Source of the DNA: Saccoglossus kowalevskii | Taxonomy: Eukaryota > Hemichordata > Enteropneusta > Harrimaniidae | Length of the DNA: 64,000 bases | Reading direction: 5' to 3' | Assembly (NCBI RefSeq): GCF_000003605.2 | Contig: NW_003118931.1 | Location: 427,175 to 491,174 of the forward strand | Shown here: positions 52,001-63,314 of the stretch, one piece after another | How positions within the stretch are numbered: position 1 is the stretch's first letter | Layout of the letters: each line of letters starts with the position of its first letter | The notes under the pieces: model-generated | Seen by the model: the letters and a program-made list of their open reading frames with translations, nothing else | Databases searched by the model: none | Told to the model about the DNA's origin: nothing | Program-made: the position numbers and the translations under genes

Positions 52001-55000
52001 TTCACTTCATGCATTGCAAACAGAGATTAATTTAGGAATGTCACAGTATAAACACATAACCAAATCCAAAACTGAAATAGCAGATATTTGTCTCACAAAC
52101 AACGATGTCTGTCAGATACATAGTGTTAGTACTGGCCCATAGAATAACAAATATTAGTATTAATACATCAGTCCGTATTTTACGGGGTATTATCATCCTA
52201 CTGTACTAGGAAATGCGAACTGCAAATATGTAATGATTACGCGCGTAAGCGTCCTCTAATAATAAAAACAAACATGGCTGCCACCAGGATATGACGATAA
52301 CGTCGGTCGATACTGCCGCTGTACTGTCTTCGTGCATACTTTGAGGTATCTTCGTAATACATGTATAATCTCTAATATTATAATAAAAATGTGACCCTTA
52401 GCTTCCAATAAATATTAATCACTACTGGTCAAAATCATACGGTGGCCCAGAAGTGCCAGGACAACTTCATTTTATAAGACAACACTTAAAATAAATAAAA
52501 TGGACATAACTTCAAAGCAGCAAGATAAAACTAATATCACAGAACAAAATGTTCAAACTTTAATATCCCTTATGGCGGTAATGAATGATATACATCCTGC
52601 CTGTGTATATTTGTGGACAATATTTGAAGTTTATTTAGCGATTTTTAACTTGGAAGAATGTCAATAAGTTTACATCTTTTGCAACCAGCCTGGGATCTTG
52701 GGTTGCCGATATTTACAGATTTGGAAAACAAGTGCATAATGCCATTCTCATAGTTATGCCCTGACGTCCTAATATCACGCCCATGGAAGAAGCCACGTTA
52801 AAGATATAAATAACTGTTATGCCGAGTGGGTTGTTAAATCCCACTTCACATACAGGAATACTGAGAGCACTTTCACAATTAATAGCCAAAAACGTTCCTC
52901 ACCTTTTAGTAAGTATAGAGGGAGGTCAACACGTATCAAACAATCTTATGTATGTACATCATATAGACATAAACTATGTATTCAAATGTTTCTACTTATT
53001 GTTTTAATATTCAGAGGTAGCGCAGAACTAGAACGAAAGAAGAAGGAATTGGAAGAATATCATGACAAGATATTTGAAGCATTCACTCAGTTTTTGAAAG
53101 TTCTGTCAGACAATGATGTAGACAAAAATTCCATTATTGACAGAAACGAGCTACGCAAGGCGTTAGAAATGGTAATTACAACACCACACGTGGTCTAATC
53201 TTTTGTCATTGCTTGGAATCCACTAACAGATTGTCCAAGTTAGTGCGGGGCTTTACAATTCTCCAGGAATGTAATATGAGTGGTAATTTTTCAAGTTCAA
53301 AATGTATACATAAATAATAATAGTTGATTATGTAGTGTAACATCACTCATGTGCGATATCGTTGTAAGCTTTATTAGCTCCGCTGTCGACTTTGTCGAGC
53401 GGAGCTTATCATATGAGTGATTAAACGTCGTCGTCCGTCGTCCGTGTCAATGTTTTACTTTTTCAACCTCTTCTTGAAAACTACAAGCCTGAATGCTTTG
53501 ATACTTGGTGTATATGTACCTTGGGTAGACCTCTCTTAGGTTTGTTCATTACATGTTGATATCTTCAATTCTCTAATTTTGGTGAATATTTTTAACAGTT
53601 CAATTGCTTTGATATTACATATATAGATACTACATGTAGACCTTTCTCAGATTTGTTCATTTCGTGATGATATCTTCAATTCTCTAATTTTGGTGAATAT
53701 TTTTGTCATTTTTGGTAAAAAGTGATATTTTCGACTTCTTGTTAAAAACTGTAAGTCCGATTACTTTGATATTACATATATAGGTACTACATGTGGACCT
53801 CTCTCAGATTTGTTCATTTTGTGATGATATCTTCAATTCTTTAATTTTGTTGAATATATTTGTAATTTTTGGTAAAAAGTGATATTTTCGACTTCTTGTT
53901 AAAAACCAAAAGTTCAATTGCTTTGATATTACATATATAATATATACTACATGTAGACCTTTCGCAGATTTGTTCATTTCGTGATGATATCTTCAATTCT
54001 CTAATTTTGGTGAATATTTTTGTAATTTTTGGCAGAAAGGGATATTTTCGATTTCTTGTTAAAACTGTAAGTCCGATTGCTTTGATACTATTCATATTGT
54101 TCATTTTCTAATGATATCTTCAGTTCTTTAATTGAAATGTGCATTGCTAACAGCGGAGCTATCTCAGCTGATAGGCTGCTTGTATTTATGTTTTATTTAA
54201 ACAATGAAAACGTTATGTCAACACAATCTGTTGAACCTGCTTGGTCAATATAAACACAGTGTGGGTGAATCAGATAATTATTACTTCCACACGGGCCTGA
54301 GATCCTCTTGTCAAATATGTGAACATGTGCACTATCCTTCACATTGTGACGATTTTATTGAATTTTTCAATAGGAAAGCAAACTGTAAATTTACTATTCT
54401 GCTTCTGATATTCTAATGTTCTAATGTGATATTTTTATTTATAAGGCTGACCAATCAACATTCACAACAGAACATGCAAGGACACTGTTTGGTGAGCAGT
54501 ACGACTTCAAGACAGTTTTGGATCTTCTAGATGCCAATGGCGATGGAAAGGTAAATGATCCTACAAACTACATAGGTAAACGGATTAAAAAGCTTCATAA
54601 TTGAGACCGTCGGAGATGATTTTTTTACGAGCGGAATATATGAATTTGTTAATATATCAATCTTAGTTCTATTTCGGCTGGATACACACAGGTAACGTCC
54701 CTCATCTGTCACCTGTAACGTCTTACTTGGTCTGAAACTGTTAAAACTAACGAACAATTGGTTTCCCGATCCACAATAATTGGTTGTTGACGTTACAATA
54801 CGTATCTTAGAATTGATGAGACCTCTGACCAATAATTGTGTTTATTTATATTTTAGATAAATGGCTACGAGTTGGTTAAGTTTGCTGAGAGTAGAGGCAT
54901 CGATATACAGAGTAAGTTCACTGGTTACGATCGAATAGAGATCACCAGTTTAGGAGGATTTGTAGGATCAATGATTGAGTCTATGACAGTGAACCTTCAA

Positions 55001-56086
55001 CGACTTGGTTTTAACGTAAGTATAGTCACATATACAAACTATCCCGCATCACATTGATTTAGCAACTTTACATTTTGATTGCTCTGATATGTTGTCCCTA
55101 TTATATCATATTTTTATTAGTCTTTGAGACGAAAGTGTGTTACATTTTTCACATACAATAATTTCAGTTGAAGAATGTTTGAATGATACTAATTTAGCAG
55201 GTGGCACACACTATGCACAGACAAAGTGCAATGTATGACGCATTGTTGTAAATCAAACAATTTCCTAGCGTAGAAAATAATCGGCTATTAAGTAGCTGTG
55301 CTGTCGACGGGAAATATTATAGCATAAACTGCTAAAATAACGTGGATGCTTACAGAATAAAATTAAAATGCTCCGAACAAAATTCAAATTGGTATTGTAA
55401 AATATATGCCTATCATGGTGTATTTTGGTATGTATACACAAGTACACTTATTATAAGGCTGAAAGGCTTAAAGCCTTCCGATTTGGTGGTCAGTCTAGTT
55501 TAAGAAAGTTTTCTCAGTCTAGATGTTGACAGTCTGTAAATTGCAAAAACAAAGTTGTGCAGTTGTAGGTTGGAAATGGTTAAATATGTTCCTGCATGGG
55601 TGAAATGGATTGGTCTTTAATGGGAGAAACAGGCTGAGAGTGAGTGAGCAGATAAAATAAAATAATTTGAATCGGGGTAATGCAGGCTGTGAGTCATTTA
55701 CTTCAAGTTATACATATCGGTATAATACTCAATCTTTGGAATGAAGATAATATTGATTCTTAATTATTTGAATGCTCATGGGATGCTCGTAGATGTCATA
55801 GTTTTGTATTGTCATTTCAGGCGACGGATGCCGTTCGTACTATTGGCATTGATGTGGGTTACCTTGGTAGTATGGATTTCGAAATTGAACCCGAAGATAG
55901 TGTGTATGCAATTAAGGTATTATACTGATTCGATCTTTATTCCTTCCTTTAAACCTTCTTCGTTTGCACAGTACACACATGCCATTCTCAATTGATCTTT
56001 TTCATGATTCTCCACAGCAAGGTATGGTTGGAACACTCCGATATTTGAGATACTACGTGAAGAAATTTAACCCACCTGTAAAATAA
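43053..56086 (+). CDS. Gene 2: myristoylation-signal patatin-like phospholipase with two internal EF-hands (12 exons, exon 7 acceptor altered)
   Basis: Exons: 43053-43217, 46364-46511, 46998-47134, 47253-47388, 48808-48903, 50909-51033, 51172-51269 (by homology), 53015-53171, 54446-54550, 54857-55015, 55821-55916, 56018-56086. Motifs: MGTTESK (Src-like myristoylation signal), GGGVKG, GASIG (nucleophile Ser73), DGG with Asp214 (intact dyad motif), EF-hand loop 1 'DVDKNSIIDRNE' and loop 2 'DANGDGKINGYE', then the terminal patatin segment 'RTIGIDVGYLGSMDFEI'. Every boundary and phase equals gene 1. Odd point: the base pair before exon 7 is AA, not AG; the nearest frame-keeping AG would start the exon at 51202 and drop ten residues, giving 486 instead of 496. 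Expected role as for gene 1, with the classical catalytic dyad. No other break was seen. Confidence 0.88.
45205..45480. repeat. Dispersed repeat of about 270 bp, copy 1 (gene 2 intron 1)
   Basis: It is closely similar to 56937-57199, including 'aagaggtagtcactaaa', 'actcaagcaagagaatagac' and 'agccttgcactgtgagtg', and ending 'atttctatttaatttat'. High similarity implies recent spread or gene conversion. It has no coding capacity. Confidence 0.8.
52208..52362. repeat. Dispersed repeat with 'tacgcgcgtaagcgtcc' core, copy 2 (gene 2 intron 7)
   Basis: Partner of 10780-10920. This copy has an extra 'aacatggctgcca' segment. Confidence 0.6.
53376..54160. mobile_element. Non-autonomous element with AGCTCCGCTG ends and a 157-bp tandem array (gene 2 intron 8)
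   Basis: The ends are perfect 10-bp inverted repeats: agctccgctg (53376-53385) and cagcggagct (54151-54160). At the left end the same motif also forms a short hairpin with agcggagct (53398-53406), followed by 'gtcgtcgtccgtcgtccgt' (about 53429-53447). The interior is a tandem array whose units begin 'tttgatatt' at 53608, 53765 and 53922, a period of 157 bp, with degenerate units starting at 53497 and 54081. It encodes nothing. The form suggests a MITE- or foldback-type passenger. Confidence 0.7.
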
Positions 56087-56219
56087 GAGACAGGCCGTCG
56101 CATTACGTGACTAGTGTTTAAGTCGATTGTCTACATAGTGTGTTGAGAAATGTATTGTAATATTGAGTTTCATGTAGTAACTGAATGTGTATTGCCATAA
56201 TACACATAATTTGTGTAAT

Positions 56220-56700
56220 TGATTAATACAGTTACTGGGATGTAACTAAATATCTATAAACATTGATCTAATATATGTGTGTTATTAGTATTGTGAATAT
56301 ATATATGGTAATTAAGTAATGTATAATACAGTTAGTATATATGTGAACTATTAGTGATGTTAATACATATTATAAATAATGGAATGATACAGTTGGTGGG
56401 ATGTAACTAAATGTATATAAACATTCATCTAATGTTTGTGTAGTATTAGTGTTGTTAATACAAATTATTTTTAGTAATAAAATGATACAGTTAGGGGGAT
56501 GTAACTAAATGTCCATACAATTTTATCTGATATATGTTCAATATCGGTGATGTGAATACATATTTTAAGTAACGAAATGATAGTTATTGGAATGTAATTA
56601 CATTATAAATATTTCAGATATATGTGTATTATTAGTACTGTGAATACATATATGGTAATTTAGTAATGTAATGATACATTTAGTGGAATGTAACTAAATA
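56220..56700. repeat. Degenerate minisatellite just after gene 2
   Basis: The phrase 'gatacagttngtgggatgtaa' with 'ctaaat' recurs about five times at intervals of roughly 90-160 bp, each followed by variants of 'tattagtgttgtgaatacata'. It begins within 140 bp of the stop, so it probably lies in the 3' UTR or right after it. Confidence 0.65.
56476..56481 (+). terminator. Candidate polyadenylation signal of gene 2
   Basis: The AATAAA closest to the stop codon that I noticed lies 390 bases downstream; another lies near 56886. If the first is used, the minisatellite is part of the 3' UTR. Confidence 0.3.

Positions 56701-56754
<54 letters not shown>
56695..56754. repeat. (TA)n microsatellite
   Basis: An almost pure TA run of about 60 bp after the gene 2 minisatellite. 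Confidence 0.95.
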
Positions 56755-56758
<4 letters not shown>

Positions 56759-56936
56759 TCACTCACCTGTAAACATACTATGGCATGACTTATAACTTGT
56801 TCCTATAGATTTGGTAGCCTAGGCGTAGTGAATATGTGTACGATATACGTCTCAGATATTGAATTTGCTTTACTTCTGAAATTAAAATAAAATATTAAAA
56901 TTAATTCATTACATCTGTTCTATTTTTATAGAAGAA

Positions 56937-57199
56937 CCTTCCCAAATAAAAAAAAAATCTAAAATTTAAAAATATAAGAGGTAGTCACTAAACCATTTAT
57001 TTTCACACTCAAGCAAGAGAATAGACATGTTGGTGAACTAGCCTTGCACTGTGAGTGTTTTATTGTTTACACTAAAGTTTTTTTCACAAATAAACAATTT
57101 AAAAAAAAAACTGCAGACCACACTTCTTTATATTTATTAGTGGGCAAGCCATGTTTCCACATACAAAAATACACATAATATATTTCTATTTAATTTATG
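56937..57199. repeat. Dispersed repeat of about 270 bp, copy 2
   Basis: Partner of 45205-45480, in the same orientation, downstream of gene 2. Confidence 0.8.
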
Positions 57200-59263
57200 T
57201 ATGTATTCCCTTTAGAACCTCAGTTCAGCCCACGAAAGAAGAAACTGTTTTCTGAATTTTCAAATTTTACCATTTTCCTTATTTTCGTTACAGTGAAAAT
57301 GCACATGCAATCGCTTAAACAAATATTTGGTTAATTCGTCCGTACTTTTCCCATATTCCATTATTTTAGGAGGCGTCATTCAATGCTCATCACTGTGTAT
57401 CATTACCGAAATTATCCGCAGTTTTGAAAATGTCGCTCTTGGAGTGAGACGTTAATGACTGAATGAATGTCACGGTCAAGGAAATATAATTCATCTCGAT
57501 CTATAAGTGGGTATATAAAACGTGTACATTTCATTCTCCTTTTCTCAGTCCACTTTATCAAAAAAACACGATGACAAAATTTTTTTTTTCCAAATCCCTA
57601 TATATTAGCTTCTTCACTGCGCAATAAAAGAAAGCCAGCATTTAAGGTAGAAATGCAGTTCACCTGACAGGTATTTTAATTAGTTAATTAGGAAACCAGG
57701 ATGACCTCCCTTGTCCACAAAACTATATATTTTCGAAAAGTTTATTGTATGAATTTTAAAATTTTGTTAGTATTTTGTTATGGACACTGTAGTTTGAAAT
57801 GTGCACAAAAATGTGTTTTTTTGGTCAAAAGTGATTTTAAAAAATTGCTTCTAAACCATGCTTCTGTTTCCTGTCAAAATTGGGTACATCTGTTTACTAT
57901 GAAAAAAGTGCCGTCTTGAAAACTGTCTATCAGTTTTCAATTTTGCAGGGCCGCAGCTCAAATTTCACTACTTCAAGTTTATGCATAAATAACACCCAGG
58001 CTAGTTGTATGTACGATTGTTGTAACACCGTTCAACCAAAAACAATGCCCCGACGACGTTTTGAAGATAAACACATTGTCAATCATTTGTGAAAATTTCA
58101 AAACAAAAGGTCAAAGCGTTTAGGAGCTATTTTGTTTAATGTTCTTGGATATGCACTCAAAAGAAGCTGAGATAATTGCTAATTTGCATAACAATGCACT
58201 CAATAAGCAGTTTGTTAATGCTCATAATTAAAATGGCTGTAACAGTTCCAAATTTAAATGTATTATCGTTTTATTAAAAGTTAAATGTAGTGCATAATAT
58301 GGAGATCCCGTTATTTCTTTTTTTCACCATGTTTCTTTTTTATTATTTATGTACAGCCTTGCTAAATCTTGCTAAGCATTCAAAAGAGAGAATGTTTGAA
58401 CCTGTTATCTATATTTTAAAATCGTTTTTTGAGTATATTCCACTATTCACAATTGTACAAAATTTCAACAGTCTATAGCCAAGACTGTTTGGATAATAAA
58501 AAGCAAAAACAAAATGTCACTCCCAAGTGCCGCCGAACCTGCATCTCTACCTTAATATGTTTGGAACATATTTATCCCGTTTAACGCCTCACTACAAACA
58601 AACGCAAACACTCTTTTGTAAGTAAACTTTAAAGATGTATATTGTTATAGTTTGTAAGGAAAATAGCTTTGGTCTATATAATTTCGAATTTCTTTGACTA
58701 GCTAAACAGACATTTATTTAGTGCAACTTTAGTGCAACTTATACAGACACTTTTATTCACAAAAGTGAAATTACAAAGAAAATGTAGCATCATAAAAACA
58801 ACTTTTTAGTATTTATGCACAGCCATACAAATGTGCATTTACTTTTACTGGTGTGCGTTTCTGTTTTTAGTACGTTGCAGTTTTGGTAATGCTCCAAACG
58901 TTTAACAGCGTGTAGCAAGGACTGTCTAAATATAAAACAATATAACTAGTCTTTATTGGGCATTTATTAAAACACCGGTACAATGGTTTCCTACGGTGAA
59001 TCAATGAACAGTCAGTGGCATATGAGTCAGCAGTAAAATCGACCAAATTCTGTCTAATACTTCTTTTATTGGTTAACCATTCTCGTTGATAAATTGTGTG
59101 TCTTGACATATCGCTGTAGAAAGCATCTGGTAGACTTATAAAATAAATAAAAATAAATAAAAAACGTTCTCATTATCATTTCTATATCAATATCATATGT
59201 GCTTTCCCCAGTGCACAATGCACGCATTTATAAATACCACCAATGTGTCAACGTTTGACTCAC
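57200..59263. other. Intergenic DNA between the convergent genes 2 and 3
   Basis: No gene is supported. The final exon of gene 3 was expected on the minus strand here but no match to the conserved 'QGMVGTLRYLRYY' phrase was found. Confidence 0.45.
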
Positions 59264-61451
59264 TTTAATGGCAAATGCCTTATCCCCTGATACAATGTCC
59301 ACGTCTAGGGTTCCAAGGTAGTCAACATCAATAGCAATAGTGCGGCCAATGTCTTTTTCCTGTGATGAACAAGATAGCAAAACATAATGTTCGGTAATTG
59401 TATATTACAAACGCGTAATAAATAGAAACAACCAGTGCCAGTCGGCTTTCATTGTAACGAGTGCAAAGAATATTTTGTACAAAATACAGTAGATAGGAAG
59501 GGATGTCTGATTTCTCTGTTTTTACCATAGAATTTTTCATCCCAAACGTATATTTGCTCCCCTATACTGGCTTATGACACAGGCATATTTAAGCACAGGT
59601 GCAAGGTTGTTGAGGATTATCTTTGTCTTGTTATTTATAATATATATATATATATATATTTCACTTATAACAAGAATTGTCTAAGACGTGTGTGTAATCA
59701 CTCTCTCACCGTATAGTGAAGACGTTTTATATTCACGGTCATTGTTGTGATCAGTGCATTTATGAATTCCTGTACGTTAGATATTTCTAGACGTTCTAAG
59801 CCGATGAAGTTGCTGTATAAGTGTATTCCTCTATGCTCAGCAAACTGAATCAGTTCTACCATGTCTATCTGTAATATTGAAAATTCATAATATGCATACA
59901 TCAATATTTAAAATGCCTAAATGGTGACATATGGTGTAAATTAGTAAATGCAAGTTGATAGATTGTTTTAAAGTATTATAATTACACTGAGTTCATATGT
60001 TTTGTAAACTTGTGAACCATTAAATTATTTATATGGAGTAGGATAGTCTGGTAACTATGTATAATGGTGGTAGTTCAGGTAAATCTGTAAATACACAATA
60101 CTTACCTTCCCATCATTATTTCTGTCAAAGCGACCAAATACTATTTCAGGATCATCATCACCAAATAATAGTTTTGCATCATTCTTAGTAAAAGTCTCGC
60201 TCTTAAGAAACAATGTAAACATGTTAGTATATAGAAAATTGAGGTTATAAAATTGGTTGAATTCATATACACTAATAACTAATATACATAATCGTCTTAT
60301 ATTACATACATTACTTAACACGTTCTTTAACTCCCCTTTGTCAAGAGTGTTATTTTTGTCTAGGTCATTTTTTCTCTTATGACTTGCAACAACTTGCTGA
60401 ATGACGTGACTATATTTGTGTATTCTCCTTCAATTTGCTTGGTCACGTGCTCAGATTTAGTCTTTTTCCTGAAACAAAATATTAGTGATGCACATAATCA
60501 TCATTCAAATATTCAAAAATGTCACATGATCAACATACACATATTCTCATGCACATTATTGAATGAACAATAGTTGCTGTTGAAGAAAGAATATCGCATA
60601 TTTCAGTAGATTACATCTGAAAAACGAACAGAAACACACATTTGCCATACATCATGTCTTAATATATTCTCTGTCAATCCTTCATCAGAAAATCAGTTCC
60701 GTGACATCAAGGTAAGGTAGATAGATAGAACATAGACGGTCAAAATCAAAACTGTTGTAATTTAATGGCCCTGTGAGTTATAAATTCTTTAACCCTAAGA
60801 TCAAGGCAATACCAATGGTCTGAACCGTCATCATTTCACCCACAGCATGACTTCGACGTTGAGAATGAAAAGGGGTAATACGTGGCATTTAATATGATGG
60901 AGTTAAAAGTAATAATATGATATGGTTCTTTACCTTGCTAACTTTGTGTCCGGTCCTCCTATAGATTCACCAGCATTCATGAGTTCTTCATATAACTCTG
61001 GGTCAGTGTCGCAGTACTGCATTGAATACAACTAGAAATGTAAATCGTTCTATTTACAGAACTGTATTGTCATTCGAGATTTCCATTAGTATCGTCTTAA
61101 TTATCTAGTCATATAGAACACATGGTACAATGAATACCTTACATAACAACTTGGTCAGATATTTAGTCACGTGGATATGTCATTAGATTCAATAACAGAA
61201 CGGATGTTAGTGTGCAGTAAGTAATATTGATGCCAATTGCAACAGTAATAAGAACCAATTGCAACAGTAATAAGGCATTTAATCGCTCAGTCCTTCCGAA
61301 TTATTGAGTTATCATTAAATTATCGTCAATACGCCCAATGTAAGAGAATTGTGTTCGCCAAATGTTTTTTCCTTCTTCCACAGTTTCCATATGTTCTTCA
61401 TGGGATGCACACGTGTAAGAAAGCTATCTTCTTTCTTCATGGATATTATTG
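59264..61451 (-). pseudogene. Gene 3: diverged patatin/EF-hand paralog, partial and damaged (exons 6-11)
   Basis: Minus-strand exons equivalent to genes 1 and 2: exon 6 at 61451-61333, exon 7 at 61016-60934, exon 8 at 60468-60310, exon 9 at 60201-60106, exon 10 at 59868-59710, exon 11 at 59359-59264. Sizes and phases of 10 and 11 equal the paralogs (159 and 96 bases). EF-hand loop 2 is intact (D-R-N-N-D-G-K then I-D-M-V-E). Loop 1 is present, but exon 8 has a one-base deletion in an A run at about 60372-60377 that breaks the frame. The homologous donor of exon 6 reads AT instead of GT; a GT nine bases earlier would keep frame. Exons 1-5, with all catalytic residues, are absent up to the window edge, and exon 12 was not found. 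Either a pseudogene or a gene whose remainder lies elsewhere with assembly errors. Confidence 0.65.
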
Positions 61452-62261
61452 CTGTATTTATATTGATACTATTTGGCGGCCATATTGGATTTTTTGCAAA
61501 TGGATTGTTATTCAAACAAGTGTTTCACAATCACATGCATTCACACACCAAAAAACCATATCGCAGCAACTTGAATATCTAAAAAAAATCATCTAGAATT
61601 AAATATATGTCCTATATATATATATTTCCATGTTGTAAAAATGCACCAAACGGCCATTTTGAATATATGCAAATTAGGTATATTTCGGAAGCCTAGATTT
61701 TTTTAGACCTTGGGTATGTCAATCTAGGCAGACATTGTGAAGACATTAATTCTGTTGCAATTTGTGATGGGTCATACCATAAATTGACTGGACTATAATG
61801 CCTGACTCAATGTACAGCTATATTGGCCAATTAGGTGCGTCAATTTTTACGTGCCATTAAATGCGTATACAAGTAACTCGTGCCACGAGGGTATCCCTAC
61901 AAATAAGGTTGTGTTGCTCAAGTTACACATTTTAAATGTTATTTTTATATTTCTATAAGACAACTTCCTGATTGAAAATGTATATTGTTCAATATCTGCA
62001 CCAGGGTCTGCTCTCCTCGACAAACCATGTGTGGCTGGTGCATAACCCAGAACTGAAAGCAAATAATCTATACTTGGTACATCGTCCGCCTGCATGGTGT
62101 TGTTCCTTTCGGACATTCCTCCCTCCGCAACTCCGTGCAGTAACTCCATTCATAACTGTGTATTTCACGTAGTTGTACAATAGAAAGTTTAACGAACAAT
62201 AGATAGCTTTGTTACAAATGACTGCCAAAAGGAACTTGAAATTGCAGTGGCACCATGAGCC
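61452..62261. other. DNA upstream of the gene 3 remnant
   Basis: No equivalent of gene 1/2 exons 1-5 was found on the minus strand. A short run of moderately GC-rich open frames (61847-62228) has no motif. Confidence 0.4.
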
Positions 62262-62729
62262 CTAAGTATAACACCTGTTCCTCCATAATGGTGACAACAC
62301 TATTACCACGTTCGATGGTCGCAAGGCTGGTAAAGCATAAAAAAGTAATGATTTATCACTACCAGTGTGATTAACAACGAACACATAAAACTCGGAATTA
62401 AGTATAGCTCGAATAGCTATATATAATTGTTGTATTGCCTCGACATAGAAGCCAGACAGCTTCCACTGTGTGCAGACATATTTTTTTTTGATAGCTTGGC
62501 CATGCGCATTGATGAAAGATGCAATCTGATTCGCTGTTGCTAAACTGATTTTAAACTGTGAGGGCACTGTCACATACATATAGTCGCAATGAACTACTTC
62601 ACGGTGATAGTGGTATGCTTTGCTGGAACATTCACGTTGAAAAATCAAGACATGTTTGTAAGTGAAGGCAGCAGGTGCCGGTTTATATCTATACGTTTTA
62701 CAACCAATGACAAATATGCCTATGTACAT
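62262..62729 (-). pseudogene. Helicase-like (SF2/RecQ-type) N-terminal fragment
   Basis: The minus-strand frame ends with 'FVVNHTGSDKSLLFYALPAL' and 'VVIVLSPLW'. This fits motif I and Ia of RecQ-type helicases (usual form ..TGxGKSLL...P then VVVSPL), but the P-loop Gly before Lys is Asp. No later helicase motif follows, and the frame ends soon after. Probably a transposon-associated or processed relic; the assignment rests on one motif. Confidence 0.3.
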
Positions 62730-63260
62730 AAGTTTAATAAAATCATCAAGGACTAGAACTATTTGTCCGCAGTATTCTGCACAGGTTATGACATAATTTC
62801 GAAATATATTTTAGTGTAATGTAGTTATAACCCGGACATGGTCCATGTTATTGTTTACTAATTTAAATAATATAAAATTACTGTAAATATGTTAAAAGAG
62901 TGTTCTAGTGTTTGGGTTACTGAAACGGCATTGTGCGTTTTACGGTAATGCTTTCATTTCCGCCTTGGTTGTTGCATTGATTTTGCGATGAAGGATTTTG
63001 TAGTGTAGAGTTTGTGTTTTCATGGGATTATAATTACCTATGGCCACACAACGTCTGGTGGCGATCGTATATGTTTTGTTTTGAATGGTTATTCATCAGT
63101 TAGTCAGCCGATAACTGTGTTTAGCATTACAATCGCACTGTGTGTGTTAAGTATAGGGGTTGTGTTTTGTTAATTATTTCCTCCACTGAGACGAGAAGTC
63201 TTTGTTTGAACTTAGTTGATTATGTATCTTTATTTTGCTTTGATGGTTTGAATTCTGTTC
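62730..63260. other. Non-coding DNA before the second Ty3/Gypsy element
   Basis: I could not identify gag or protease here, so the element that follows is either 5'-truncated or has a decayed front half. Confidence 0.4.
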
Positions 63261-63314
63261 GAGTGTCATGAATGTAATGTAAAAACCGACTAAAAGTCGA
63301 AGTCGGAGAATGAC

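Noticed and set aside
53420-54120. CRISPR-like array
   Set aside because: Units are directly adjacent and similar along their whole 157-bp length, with no distinct spacers, in an animal intron.
59066-59113. A possible exon 12 of gene 3 ('RYVKTHN' then a stop)
   Set aside because: It resembles only the last few residues of the conserved exon and lacks the 'QGMVGTLRYL' phrase; too short to support.
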